Origin: Aralia elata
Taxonomy: Eukaryota; Streptophyta; Magnoliopsida; Apiales; Araliaceae
Assembly (NCBI GenBank): GCA_034770075.1
Contig: CM068377.1
Location: forward strand, 71,499,358-71,563,357
Reading direction: 5' to 3'
Length of the DNA stretch: 64,000 nt
Part shown: one piece after another, positions 44,779 through 57,045 of the stretch
Numbering within the stretch: the stretch's first letter is position 1
Layout: every line of letters begins with the position of its first letter
The notes under the pieces: model-generated
Database searches by the model: none
What the model saw: only the letters and a program-made list of their open reading frames with translations
What the model was told of the DNA's origin: nothing
Program-made: the position numbers and the translations under genes

Positions 44779-46828
44779 AATGTCCTCCATACTCTGATGA
44801 ATGGCAACGAGTCAATATGCTCTCCATTTCTTCCTGAGGCACACAATGTCGTATCATTTGATCCGCACAAGTTTTGAAGAGAAATGGTTCATCCTAGAGG
44901 GACTGCTTGATATCATGGAGAAATTTCTTTCTTTGTTGAGAAGTGAAATCTTGTGGAAGTACGTTACTGACTAGATAGTTCACGTAATCAGCATACCAAG
45001 GCACTTCGGTGGTGATACGAAACAACTGCTCATCCGGAAATGACTCATTAATTACCACTTCATCCTTTTTCTGAATGTCAGCATTCTCTAACCTCGAAAA
45101 GATGATCAGCCACCTGATTCTCCGTACCTTTCCTATCTCGATTTTCTAAGTCAAATTCTTGCAACAGGAGGACCCATCGAATCAACCTTGGTTTGGCATC
45201 CTTCTTTTCAATCAAGTATTTCATGGCTGCATGAGCAGTGTAGACTATCACCTTGGTTCCGATCAGATATGCTCGAAATTTATCAAAGGCAAATACTACT
45301 GCAAGTAACTCTTTTTCTGTAGTGGTGTAATTTAATTGTGCATCAGTGAGTGTCTTACTTGAGTAATAAATGGTGTGAAAAATCTTATCCCTTCGCTATC
45401 CCAACACAGCTCCCACGGCATAATCACTTGCATCACACATCAACTCAAAAGGTAACGTCCAATCGGGAGCAACTATGATCAGGGCTGTGACTAACTTCTT
45501 TTTCAGCACTTCAAAGGCTTCGATGCAAGATTGATCCATCTTGAAGGGAACATCTTTCTCAAGGAGTGAACACAATGGTTTTAAAATTTTTGAGAAGTCT
45601 TTGATGAATCGACGGTAGAATCCTGCATGTCCGAGAAAACTTCTAATGCCTCTTACAGATGTCGGTGGAGGTAGCTTTTCAATGGTTTCGATCTTTGCTC
45701 TATCCACCTCTAAGCCTGCTTCGGACACCTTGTGCCCCAGAATAATCCCTTCTTGCACCATAAAGTGGCATTTTTCCTAGTTAAGCACCAGATTTGTCTC
45801 CACACAGCGCTTCAACACTAAGATTAGATTGCTAAGACACAGATCAAAACTATCACCGAATACAGAAAAATCATCCATGAATACCTCCAAAATCTGCTCA
45901 ACCATATCCGAGAAAATAGCCATCATGCATCGCTGAAATGTAGCCGGTGCATTACATAACCCGAAAGACATTCTCCAGAATGAAAACGTTCCATAAGGGC
46001 ATGTAAAAGTCATTTTCTCTTGGTCCTCCAGAGCTATTACTATCTGGTTATAACCTGAGTATCCGTCAAGAAGGCAGTAAAACTGATGACCGGACAACCT
46101 ATCCAACATCTGATCAATAAATGGCAGTGGAAAGTGATCCTTGCGCGTCGCTTTGTTCAACTTGCGGTAATCCATACACACTCGCCAACCTGTAACTGTT
46201 CTTGTAGGAATGAGTTCATTATTTTCGTTTTCAACCACTGTTATTCCCCCTTTTTAGGCACACACTGTACAGGACTTACCCAAGAACTGTCTGAAATCGG
46301 ATAGATAATACCGGCATCTAACCACTTAATGATTTCCTTCTTCACTACGTCCTTCATGATCGGATTCAATCTTCTTTGTTGCTCAATAACCGATTTTGCT
46401 CCTTCTTCAAGCAGAATTTTGTGCATGCAAAATAACGGACTGATTCCCTTCATGTCTGCTATTGTCCACCCAATTGATGTTGTATACTCACGCAAAACCC
46501 TTAATAGTTTTTCTTCTTGAGATTCATTCAAATGAGCAGAAACTATTACTGGTAGCGTATCAGAGTCTCCCAAGTAAGCATACCTTAGATGAGATGGAAG
46601 TGGTTTGAGTTCAAGCATAGGTGGTTCTTCCACTGACGGTTTTGACCTCTTTTCCCCTTCTTTTGGCCGGTCAAGTGTATCAAATTGCCTGCTGAATTTC
46701 CGAGAAATAGGTAACGCGTCTAAAACCTTGACATAATCCCACTCATCAAAATCATCAAGAGTGTCTATCCCAACCAGAGCAGCTTTTAATGGATCTTCAC
46801 AATAACTTACACTGGTTCGCTCATTCAC
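44779..46828 (-). pseudogene. Element C RT, RNase H and start of integrase
   Basis: From right to left: linker (LKPLPSHLRYAYLGDSDTL), RT in two frames (WRVCMDYRKLNKATRKDHF, YGTFSFWRMSFGLCNAP, FMDD), RNase H (GHAGFYRRFIKDFSKI, ASDYAVGAVLG) and a damaged integrase N-terminus between 44779 and 45395. Frameshifts and stops are at about 46240, 45776 and 45395. Confidence 0.88.
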
Positions 46829-46849
46829 GATTTCATCTAACAGGTCTAT

Positions 46850-47314
46850 TCATAAGCATTCCTCGCCTTCCTTAGGGAATTTCATCGATTTAAACACGCT
46901 AAAGGTGACTTCCTGGTCTTGAACTCTCATTGTCAATTCACCTTTTTGTACATCTATCAACGTTCTCCCTGTTGCTAAGAATGGACGACCTAATATGATG
47001 GGGATTTCTTTATCCTCTTCGTAATCCAAAATGACGAAGTCAGTCGGGAAGATGAATTTATCAACCTTAACCAAGATATCTTCCACAATACCCCTCAGAT
47101 ATGTCACTGACCTGTCTACCAACTGCAAGCTGATGTTTGTTGGTTTTGGTGCCTTTAGCCCAAGCTGAGTGTAAACTGATAACGACATTAAATTAATGCT
47201 AGCTCCTAAGTCACACAATGCCCTTCCAGAGAACTGGTTACCAATTAACACATGGAATATTGAAGCTTCCTGGATCCTGTAGTTTGGGTGGCAATTTGCT
47301 CTGTAAAATTGCAC
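46850..47314 (-). pseudogene. Element C protease
   Basis: ALCDLGASINLMSLSVYTQLGL and IILGRPFLATGRTLIDVQ match the protease of B. The frame is separate from the upstream gag fragments, so at least one frameshift lies near 47315. Confidence 0.85.
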
Positions 47315-47405
47315 TACATTCCTCGGTTAATGTTACCGTCTCGAATTCTCCCAGTTTTCTCTTCTTTGATAACACCTCCTTCATGAATTTTGCATAACTG
47401 AGCAT

Positions 47406-49073
47406 CTATTCCAGGGCTTCTGCAAATGGTATGTTAATGTGCAGTTTCTTGAAAACATCTAAGAATCTAGAGAATTGCTTATCTAACTTAGCTTTCTGCA
47501 ATCTTTGAGGGAATGGTATGGGAGGCACTACACTATCTGGCTTGCGTTCTTTTAACTTTGCCTCCGAACCTACATCCTTCACCTTTTCTGGTTCGTTCGT
47601 CTTACTTTTCGCCGGGGTTACCTCATCTTCATTCTCCACAACTGTTTCTCAGGTAGAATTTCCTTCAACCGTATCAGGAAGCTCTTTTCCACTCCTTAAG
47701 GTGACAGCCTTGCAATGTTCTTTTCCATCCGTTCTTGGGTTAACCTATGTATCGCTTGGAAGTGCTCCTTGTGGTCGATTGTTCAAGACGTGAGCCAACT
47801 ATCCCACCTGATTTTCTAAGTTCCTAATTGACAATGCCTGGCTTTTCACATTCAAATCTACCTGAGTTAACAGCTTATCTTGATCATTCATTCTTTTCTC
47901 AGATGCTGTGATGAATCTTGTCAAGGATTCTTCTAAACTCGATTTTCTTTCTGCATGTTGTGGAGCTTGGTTCTGAAAACGTAGGGGATTCTGTGATCTT
48001 GGAGCTAGATTTTGAGTCTGAGTGTTATTGCTCCAAGAGAAACCCGGATGATTCTTTCACCCCGAATTATAAGCATTCTGATATGGTTGTTGCGGTCTGT
48101 TATAACTCCCCAAATACTGTACCGATTCTAGATTAATGGCACAATACTCCGTCGGATGTGCACCTGCACATAGCTCACACACATAGGCTACTTGTTGGAC
48201 TTTCGATTCTGCCAAAGCTTCAATCTTCTTAGACATGGCTGCCATCTGAGCTGTTAGTGTCGTGACCGTATCTACTTCCAATACTCCAGCTACCTTTTGG
48301 TGATTCATTCTGGAAGTCGGCCATTGATAGTTATTTGCAGCCATCGTCTATAACAAAGTGAAAGATTCCTCAAAATTTTTATCCATAAGTGCTCCTCCCG
48401 CAGCTGCATCGATATATGTTCAAGTGTTACTATTCAACCCATTTTAGAATGTCTGAACTTGTAGCCACTTGGGTAGCCCATGATGTGGACATTTTCTCAA
48501 TAACTCCTTGAACCTTTCCCAAGCCTCGTATAGTGACTCTCCATGCTGTTGCCCAAATGTAGAAATCTCGTTTCTCAACTTAGCTGACTTAGCTGGCGGG
48601 AAGAATTTCGCTAGGAATTTCTGAGCTAGATCATCCCAAGTTGTGATGGATCCTGGCGAAAGTGAATGCAACCAACTCTTTGCTTTATCTCTTAGTGTGA
48701 ACGGAAACAGACGTAATCTCACTACATCATCTGTCACATTGGGATATTTGAATGTATCACATATCTCTAAAAAGCTAACCAAGTGTTCATTCGGATCGTC
48801 GTTAGCTAATCCCCCAAACTGTACTGCATTCTAAAGCATATGAATTGTTCCCGGCTTGATCTCGAAGGAATTAGCGGTGATAACTGGCCTCGTGATGCTT
48901 GATTTGATCTCGTCTATCTTAGGCATAGCATAATCCCTCAATGATTTTTGTTCTTCCTTAGCCATATTATCTTTCTCAATTGTTTCCCGACAGAATTTTC
49001 TCAACTGACGTAGCTTTTTCTCAAGATGATCCTCACACTACATGAGTTCCGGTTGTTTTGATCGCGTTTGCAT
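47406..49073 (-). pseudogene. Element C gag
   Basis: ATG at 49073 reads MQTRSKQPELM and then TAG at 49038-49040, the same codon as in B. An internal ATG lies at 48965 (MAKEEQ). Capsid pieces at 48782-48444 (LFPFTLRDKAKSWLHSLS, FLAKFFPPAKSAKLR) and a Cys/His motif (CELCAGAHPTEYC) at 48344-48057 follow. The C-terminal Lys/Glu-rich part is at 47639-47406. Several stops. Confidence 0.88.
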
Positions 49074-49176
49074 AAACAATCAAAAGACACCTGAAACAAA
49101 AACAAAAGAAAAATAAGTTTGCTTAATTAGAACAGACTTAATTAAACTGATATTGAAAATTATAAACACAAATAAC

Positions 49177-49194
49177 TCCCCGGCAACGGCGCCA
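49177..49194 (-). other. Primer binding site of element C (tRNA-Asp, Athila)
   Basis: On the minus strand TGGCGCCGTTGCCGGGGA, the canonical Athila site, lies six bases after the LTR. Confidence 0.92.
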
Positions 49195-49200
49195 AAAACT

Positions 49201-50470
49201 TGTTGCCCGATTTCACAATCAACAATTACGTGCAAGTATACACGATCAACAAGTAATAAAATGATAAGAACGAGTGTCGAACCCACATGAATTATTATGC
49301 TTAATATCTCCAACTATCAATTTAGATTATGGCTATTCTATTAAACAATCACAATTTGAATATTGATTGAAACTAATTAAATTAACACTAGCACTGACAA
49401 TAATCACAAAGGTTAAAATTCAGATTTAAAAAGATTAAGACTACAATATCCCCAATTATATATCATAAACTAATATATCTACACATTCCAATTATTCACT
49501 TCAATGGAGTTGTTAACAGAAATTCAATTGTATTTATAAGCCCTTTTCCAAGTGATCAAATAAATCTATCTAATCCAATTAACTCTGCGATATTCCTATG
49601 CAAAACTAAAGGACTAAATTCATTAAGCTTCAATCTCCAGTTGTTACATGCAGCAAAGAGATATCCCTATTCACTTCACAATCCTAATTATTCAACACAT
49701 GCAAATAATTAAGAATACATGCTATCTCATCCAGTTCCAACCCTAGATTGCATCTCCCGAATTCACCTAGAATATTCCGCTAATTGTCGGCCAAACAATT
49801 TAATCAATAAGCATAGAATAAGATAGACAACTCAAACTGATTGAATAACTGGAATTAAATATATAATTAATTCATAAATGTAACTGGTTCAATTGTAGCC
49901 TTAATTAAAGGTTTAGTTCATACTGACAACAAAAACTAAAAATCCAAAATAAGTCATCATAATTAATTACAAATCAGAGATAAAAGATTAAAGGAAAACT
50001 CAACGTAATCTCTAGTCCTCCAATCTAAATTGCTTCTGATGCTTGACTTGATCTTCAATCTCCTTGTTCAGCTCTGAAAATTCAATCTTCGCCTCCTTCT
50101 TATCCAATGTGTTATCTCTTATTTATATCCTCATAAGACTCCTCATCAAAATGGTAGATAGAATCCTTGTTAGCTTCAATCTTTTCAAACAACTGAATAC
50201 TGACAAATCTTTTAAATTCACTCAGCCGCATTCTCGCCCCGGCGAGAAACTCTTCACAAAACTCCTTGCCCCGGCGAGAAAATTACACCATGACTCCTCG
50301 CCCCGACGAGGTTGCCCTGCACCTAGCTACTTTATCTTCTTCTAACCTACAGCCAGCCTCAACCTACAAAAGCAATGCAAAAACAAATAAAAAGATACTA
50401 AAAATACTTAAACACTATAAAGAATTAAGCCAAAGACGTATCAAACTCGTAGGTTAAAACCTACTCATCA
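49201..50470 (-). repeat. 5' LTR of element C
   Basis: Copy of 35682-36951. It carries the same three words with centres at 50239.5, 50271.5 and 50303.5 (32-bp pitch). The third has lost one CpG. Confidence 0.95.
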
Positions 50471-50475
50471 ACGAC

Positions 50476-50702
50476 CATATAAACCCGAGTACAAGCATGT
50501 GATATCTTATGAACCGATTCAAGTTGAGCGAGACTTGTCATATGAAGAGATTCTTGTCCAAATATTGGATAGGAAGGAGCAGACGTTAAGAAATAGGGTC
50601 ATCCATTCGGTCAAAGTCCTTTGGAGGAACCACACGGCTGAAGAAGCTACGTGAAAACTGGAAGAGAAGATGAGGAAGAATTATCCGCATCTTTTTGAGT
50701 GA
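50476..50702 (+). pseudogene. Element D integrase, piece 3 with chromodomain
   Basis: Continues piece 2 after removal of C: YKPEYKHVISYEPIQ, then ILDRKEQTLRNRVIHSVKVL and EEKMRKNYPHLFE. The spacing of IL, VKVLW and EATW-like residues fits a chromodomain of chromovirus integrases. One TGA at 50652-50654 replaces the expected Trp of that motif. The natural stop is TGA at 50700-50702. Confidence 0.88.
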
Positions 50703-50755
50703 TCCCATGTTAAGTTTTCCGTACCTAGGTTGTAATTCTAGGGACAGAATCTTAT

Positions 50756-50767
50756 AAGGGGGGAGGA
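50756..50767 (+). other. Polypurine tract of element D
   Basis: AAGGGGGGAGGA lies directly before the LTR start TGTAACGACC. Confidence 0.88.
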
Positions 50768-53700
50768 TGTAACGACCGTGAATTCTGGATAACCTTGTAA
50801 GTCGAGCTTATGAATATTGATGTATATTATTTAAATGAATTTTATGAGTAATATTTTTATGTGGTTAAATAAATATGTGTATATGTTATATATATACATA
50901 TATTTATTTTTATATGATGAGATGTATATTTATAGTTGGTTTAAACTAGTTTAATTGTTTAAACTTACTAAAGAACCTAACGCTTTAAATTAAGTGGTTA
51001 AAACTCGAATTTGAGTTCAGATTATAATTTGGAGAAACGGACTGCAGATTTAAATCCGGAACGTCCAAATTAGTCAAAATAGACCCTAAACACATTTTAT
51101 GTCATGGTTGACTTGACTTTTTCGGTAAAAAGTCAAACACAAATTTCGGAGATGAATTTGAAGAAACGGATATTCCCAATGACAATGAAAACATCGATTT
51201 CAGTAGGAATTGACTGTCTTCACGAAAAAGTTAAATTTTGGATGTAAAAATGATAAAATGGGCCATTAAATGGATAAATGGATATCAAATGGGAATGATC
51301 AGCCAAGGTGGGCCCCATGAGACAACTTATATGATTTTGATTGGTGGAACAAATCAGCAAACAAGCAAAGGAAGAAGAAGACCAACGGATGGAATGAAGA
51401 GGAAAGGAAAAATAAACTTAAAAATATCTTTAACTTCCAAATCCTTTCATCTTCTTCTTACCAAATCATCTGATGAAGAATATGAAGAGTTGGGGAAAGA
51501 TCAAAGGTTATCTAACAATCTTCTATATGTACTCCTCTCCTAAACTCATGCCCAATTTTACAAAATCATATTTCCCGAATGAAAAATTAAGTGAGAAGAG
51601 TGGGAGCTCGGGAGAAAAGGAGAAATTGCTACAAGGTTACTAGAAGATTAAACAAGTCAAGCAAGAAAGATTAACAAGCCTAACTCAAAGAGGAGAATCC
51701 ATTAAAGAGGTTAGTATTGGAGTTTATTAGTTTCTTATGATAATGATGAAAATATGCCTAAATAATGATGTAATTGAATTGCTTGGATTGTGAATTGATG
51801 GGTTAATGATAATTGATGAACATAGGAGTAAAAAGAATGAAGTTTTTGGTTTAATCATGCCTAAAAGCTTCTGAAATCTGAAAATTTAAGCTATGCATAT
51901 AATATGTTTGATAAAATGGCTTAAAGAGGTTTAAATGCTGGGTTGTGGTTGCTTAATATTGATACCAAGACACCTTGTAAGCTATTAACACCCTTCAAGT
52001 GGAACAAAAACGAAGAATAATCTGTACCTATGCTTAAAGGATGAAGAACAATGGACATTTTTGGACGAACATGGACTGGTGGACGATTTAGAGGACTTTG
52101 TAGCTCTGATTTTGTGTTTGCTTAATTCGTTTGTTGATATGATGTTGTACCTCCATGGGTTATGAGTTTAACCCAGTTGGAATGCAGTAAAAGGGATTAA
52201 AATAAAAATTTGGTGATAGGTTTAGTGAAGAACACTTAGAACATTCAAAACAGAGTATGAACTTAGTATTTTGACCTACGATTTGGCCATATTAATGTTA
52301 ATGGATAGCTCTGAATTTTTGATATGTTGTAGCTCTATGTCTTAGGAGTCTATAGAGTCCGAAACGGACCAATTTGAACGTGTATAGAAGAAGTTAAGAA
52401 GATTGGAGTCGAAGGGGGTCAAAGTCACGATGATGGGCAAGCAAACACCTTCATTTCCTGGATCCCAGCACTGGGGCGCTGGTATTAGGCCTGGTTGCAG
52501 CGCCGGGGCGCTAGGCCTTAGGTGGTGAAAGTCAGTTTTGATGTCCTTTAGTAAAATAGGCATAACTTTCTCATACAAACTCGGATTAAGGTGATTCAAG
52601 ATGATTCAAAAAGAGAAAGAGTAGACCTACAACTTTCATTTAATAAGTTTTAACATTTGAGGTCGGAATCAATTCCCATATTGGCCATCTTTAGGACTGA
52701 TGTGTAATTGGAGGCAATCAGATGGTGTCAGGCATGCGCGTAAGCATATGTAGTACTCCCGACAATGTAAAATGATGTTCAAAGTCTTAAATCATGAATA
52801 TTATGTATTTTAATTATACTTAGCATTAACCATTAGGTATTAGATCATTTGAATGGGCGTGCTAGGCGTACGCAATTGCGTGTCGCTTGGGCGTTCGAAT
52901 AGGCAAGTTTGGCGTACAAACGTGCAAGCGTCGTAACGCCGTAACTAGTGGGTATAACCTTGTTTAATATTTTGCTTCTAATATGAATGGGACATTATAG
53001 AGTAGTATAAACCATTATTTGGTATCCGGTATGTGACTAATCATTATGTGAATATGTACTTAATTGTGTAGGATATTAAGGAGCATTTGTTATAATATTG
53101 TAGTAGACGCACCAGGCAAGTTTCCTAACGCTTATCTAACGCTTGTGTTGGGCAAGTTTCCTTACCCTAACTCAATTTAATATTAGGCAGATTTCCTCAA
53201 TTGTACAACTTTCATTTATTGTGTGAGTTTATTTGTTGATTGAGCAAGTATCCTATATCATTGCATGTTGCTTAAACTTACTCAACCTTTACATTTGGGC
53301 AAGTTTCCTATTTTATACAAATATTGTATATTGTTGCAAGTTTCATGACTCAAAACAAGTTATTACTTTCAAATTATATTAGTGGATTAATTATTGCAAA
53401 TTACTCCACCTCAAAGATAATTATTGATATTCGCACCTTGTGCATTTGAATTCACTATCTGTTGTTGGACTGTGAAACATTTAAGTTCTTCATTCATGAA
53501 CTGTTTAAGGAAATAGTCTACGCTATTTTTTTCGGCAAGACATATACAGGTTATTATTTTAAAAGCTATCCAAACCGGTTGTTGGTATGGATTCTTGGAC
53601 TGAGAGAGCAACCCTTATTTAGGGGATTTTAATGTGTCGGTTATTCGATGCAGTCAGAGTTAAATATTATGCATATACGTAGGGTACGAGATGATGATCC

Positions 53701-53940
53701 CCTCAAGTACTACTGACGGGCCAGACGTTTAAAAGGGTCAGTCGAATGATTGATCCTTTGGCCAAAAGTTTATGGTCTATTGGACCACTCAGCGGTAAAT
53801 AATCAGTATTCATTATTTCATTTGAATTTTAATTATATTGTCAGCTATTTCTTTAATGTTCTTAAATTGTTGAACTATGCGATTATTATTCTCATTCATT
53901 CATGATATATCTTCTTCTTCCAATTGTAAACTATTTGATT
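50768..53940 (+). repeat. 3' LTR of element D, probably truncated on the right
   Basis: Starts TGTAACGACC and aligns by eye with F over several blocks. A first set of GGCAAGTTTCC motifs (53115 on) and the AACAACCC-like and CTACGCTATTT blocks follow. The expected LTR tail (a GCTGAGCAAA block, then GGGGGCGTCACA) is not reached. After about 53935 the text restarts with other LTR sequence. The border is approximate. The open frame at 51238-51543 has no recognised domain. Confidence 0.6.
52467..52512. repeat. Paired AGCGCC..GGCGCT words in the D LTR
   Basis: Words are centred at 52473.5 and 52505.5, 32 bp apart. The second is a perfect 6-bp-arm palindrome around GG and the first has a decayed left arm. 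Confidence 0.85.
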
Positions 53941-55755
53941 AATGTGTACATGTGTTAAATACGCACGAGCATGCTTATTAAGTATAGTTTAGTCTCATTA
54001 TGTGGTGTCATGACTATAATAGTTGATCCTTTGCGAGATGGATTTGATTGGTTCAAAATATAGAAGTTTCTAACATAACACCTTATAACTTTGGATTGAA
54101 TTTAGCATGAGCATGTTAGGCTTTGAACTCAGACTAATAACCTTATGAGCATGTGTATTTGAGTTATATCAGTAGCCTGAATATTGAAAAATAGGCTCGG
54201 ATTTCCACCTGAACAAAATTGTATTTTTGGTCTGCCCAGAGGGTGGCGCGGCCGCGCCACTCCTAAGGCAAAAACCAGCGCGGCCGCGCCGGTTGCCAGA
54301 ATTGCCCAGTTGTGTTAATTTGTAAATAGAGTCTTGCAGCATGTATGTATATATGTTTTAAGTTGTATTGCATGGTTGGACTGATATACTATGTGTTCGA
54401 GCTTATGTTGATGCTTAGGGTCAAAGTATACTAGGTTTGCTAACTCATTTAGCTAAGATGAGAAATTACGAATATGGACTTAGTAATCATGATTCCACCA
54501 ACGTGACGGTGTGTTAAAACTATGTGGTGCGTAACCACTTGTAAGAATAAAGTTATGAATGCTATACTAACTGAGGAACCGACTTATTAATGATTAGGTC
54601 GTTTCAACGCAATTTAAATTAAAGCTAGATTACTTGTAGCTGAGCAAACAGGCAAGTTTCCTTTAACCCTACTCAATTTACATTCGAGCAGGATGTGGTA
54701 TATTATGCAAGTACTCGAACCCTTTCTCTTTATTGAGCAAGCATGTAAACTTGTATATTCATGTATCATACAAGTATGTGACAATGACTCTTATGCTTTA
54801 TAAACTATCATTCATATTCTAAGGATTGGTTTAAGATTAATATCCCTTAAACTTCATTGTGAGTATTCGTATTCATTAAATCATTGAATATGATTATAAA
54901 AGTTGTCTAAACCATTGTTTCGGTTAGACTATTATACATGTGCTAGAAAGCTATTCCAGACCAATTGTCTTGGTAAGTACTCTTATCTACTGAGATGAAC
55001 AACCCTCATAAAAGGGGAAATTATATATTGTCGGAGAACCGACGTGCGCACTTATAAGCATGTGACAGTTATGCATAACCTAGAGTACTATAGGCTGATC
55101 ACCTGTGTACTTGTTTTTATTGGATTTTCAGTATAATAACTGTTAATTCTAGCAGGAGTTCTTAGTCCTTCAGTGACTACTCAGTGTTCATATTCTTGAA
55201 CTTCGAAATGATTAGACGCATGAATCTTATTGATATTCTTCGGTCCATAGCGACTCTTATGCATAACAATTGATTCTTCTTATCATCCTTGAACTATCTT
55301 TTATTGTCATACCCTTGCAATTTGAACTTTATATTGTTCACCCCCATTGTACATACTTGCTGAGCAAATTTGTTGCTCATCCTTGCTTTCTTTAAACCTT
55401 TCAGTTAAGGCAGAGCGAGGTGAATCTTTAGGCAAGGATAATGGAAAGGGCAAAACTACGGAGTAGCTTTGTTCTTCCTTAAGGAGAAGGTTATTTGCTA
55501 TGTTGCTTTAAGTTTTCTAATTTGGTTATGTAATAAGTTTAGGCATGGATTATGTATTAGTATTATGTTTTAGTTTAAATCAAGACTTTTGGATAGTATT
55601 GTAGTAACGGTTGCAAGACCTTGGGACGAGAATAATTATATTAAATCAATGTAATTTATTCTATTTTTACCGCTGCATTAGTTTTATGTCATTATTGTGT
55701 TAGAACGTGACGAACCAGATTCGAGACAGTGACGTCAGAATTTGGGGGCGTCACA
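53941..55755 (+). repeat. 5' LTR of element G, right part
   Basis: 54640-55755 aligns with F 43550-44773: GGCAAGTTTCC, then GAACAACCCTCA, CTGATCACCT and GGGGCGTCACA. The part before 54240 has no clear counterpart in F. Confidence 0.65.
54245..54290. repeat. Paired GCGCGGCCGCGC words in the G LTR
   Basis: Two perfect copies of the 12-bp palindrome start at 54246 and 54278, 32 bp apart. The flanking bases at each end are GG/CC and AG/CC. Confidence 0.95.
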
Positions 55756-55758
55756 GGT

Positions 55759-55770
55759 TGGTATCAAAGC
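55759..55770 (+). other. Primer binding site of element G (tRNA-iMet type)
   Basis: TGGTATCAAAGC lies three bases after the LTR end, with one change from TGGTATCAGAGC. Confidence 0.88.
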
Positions 55771-55974
55771 ATTAGGTTATAAACCTTAGGAGCGAGAGTC
55801 CTTAGACTATAACCTTAGAGGAATTTAGGAAATAGGAGGAGATAAAGCTCATATAGAGTTTTCGTGAAGACTTAGTAGCATTATGAAATATATTTTCATT
55901 CTACACAATGAACTTATGTTTTATTTGACCTTCTGATGGAGTTTGTTGTTTTGTCTTCTGTTTGTGGTTGTAGG

Positions 55975-56638
55975 ATGACAAATGTGGGAAGAAATGGTTG
56001 GATTGTCGAGGAGGAACCACGTGATATACACGTGGTATATGAGGCACCTGTAATAGATGATGAGGTGGAGTCCGACCCTAAAGAACCAATAGAAATAGAG
56101 TCTGATCCCGATGAAGAACCTACAGAGGGGGAGCCTGAGACAGATTCTGACGAGACTCCCATCGAGGATCGCATATTGGGAGAGTATAAGGAACGGATCT
56201 TAGAATTAGAGACCGAAGCTCAGGATATAGAGGCGGAGATTTAGAAGCTAAGGGAGGAGAATGATCAACAGAAACTAAAGAATGTAGGAGATGGAGGTGG
56301 AGCTTGCACATCGCAAGGAAGCCAGTATACAGATGGGAGCCCTTTTTCACCGTTTGGTAGCTAGGAACGTGGAGTTGGTGGGAAAGCTAGAGAAGTCCGA
56401 GCAGAGGGAGTTGTCTGAGAAAACAGAGAAGGAAGCCCTTCGCATACAGTTAGAGATGGAAGTGATGGATAGGATCCACTTTCAGGAAAAGTGGGAGGAG
56501 GCCAATGACAGAGCTAACGACCTATAGGATGAGGTGAGATGCAAGAAAAGGAAGACGAATAAGATGGGTTATGCTTTTCGCACAGCTATGGAGAGATTAG
56601 TAGATGGTGTGTACCACTACCCGGCAAAACAGGGGTAG
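55975..56638 (+). pseudogene. Leader ORF of element G: acidic coiled-coil protein, broken
   Basis: ATG 55975 follows a TTGTGGTTGTAG acceptor-like run. The N-terminal about 90 residues are acidic (EVESDPKEPIEIESDPDEEP) and end at TAG near 56242-56244. After a frameshift the text continues from 56291 as a strongly helical, heptad-like segment (KLEKSEQRELSEKTEKEALR) and ends near 56638. It lies before gag and is not part of the usual gag-pol set. I do not recognise a family. Confidence 0.55.
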
Positions 56639-57045
56639 ACCTGATACACTATGAGCAGGGATCTGGTGGCGCACATCACGCAGCTGGAGTACCAGAGCGC
56701 AGTGGAGCGCGGAATGATGGGATGAGACTTAGCAGTTAGTAGTCTGGTAGTAGTAGTAGTCTGTTTAGGTGTGCATCGTTATGTAAACTCCGATCTACTG
56801 TGTGAGATACAGAATAGTTATGTGAACCCTCTTGATGTTAAGGGTAGTATGTTTTCCCCACCTTTTGTAATATTAGGGGATAGAGGTGACATTTATAGCA
56901 GTATGCAAGAAGTCAACATGATGTAACAACTTGGCATATGAATATAAATGTTTTTGTTTCATCACTGTGTTATTAAATTTCTGCATTAGAGAAATACCTG
57001 AGTTATATGCTTAGAAAATAAGAGTAAAATCTTGTGTTGCAGAAA

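Larger units (their letters stand above)
35682..50470 (-). mobile_element. Element C: Athila-lineage retrotransposon, decayed, hosting solo LTR F
   Basis: LTRs 35682-36951 and 49201-50470, both 1270 bp, are flanked by ACGAC (35677-35681, 50471-50475). The Athila primer site is on the minus strand next to the right LTR. The order is gag, protease, RT, RNase H, integrase and an intact extra ORF. Integrase is split by F. It inserted into the integrase of D. Confidence 0.95.
23642..53940 (+). mobile_element. Element D: chromovirus remains hosting A, B and C
   Basis: The three pieces of one integrase reading frame (23642-23921, 35322-35681, 50476-50702), a polypurine tract and the start of a 3' LTR at 50768 are collinear once B and C, each with one target-duplication copy, are removed. 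The C-terminal piece contains a chromodomain-like segment, which places D among chromoviruses, probably the Tekay/Del group. The part upstream of 23642 lies left of element A, outside the window. The right border near 53940 is where the LTR seems to be broken (see that entry). Confidence 0.8.

Noticed and set aside
51238..51543. 101-codon ORF in the D LTR
   Set aside because: No domain, and it lies within LTR sequence. Kept only as a note.
50768..55755. One single 5-kb LTR shared by two tandem elements
   Set aside because: Considered, but duplicated LTR blocks and the size difference from solo LTR F favour a fusion of two truncated LTRs. Not fully excluded.
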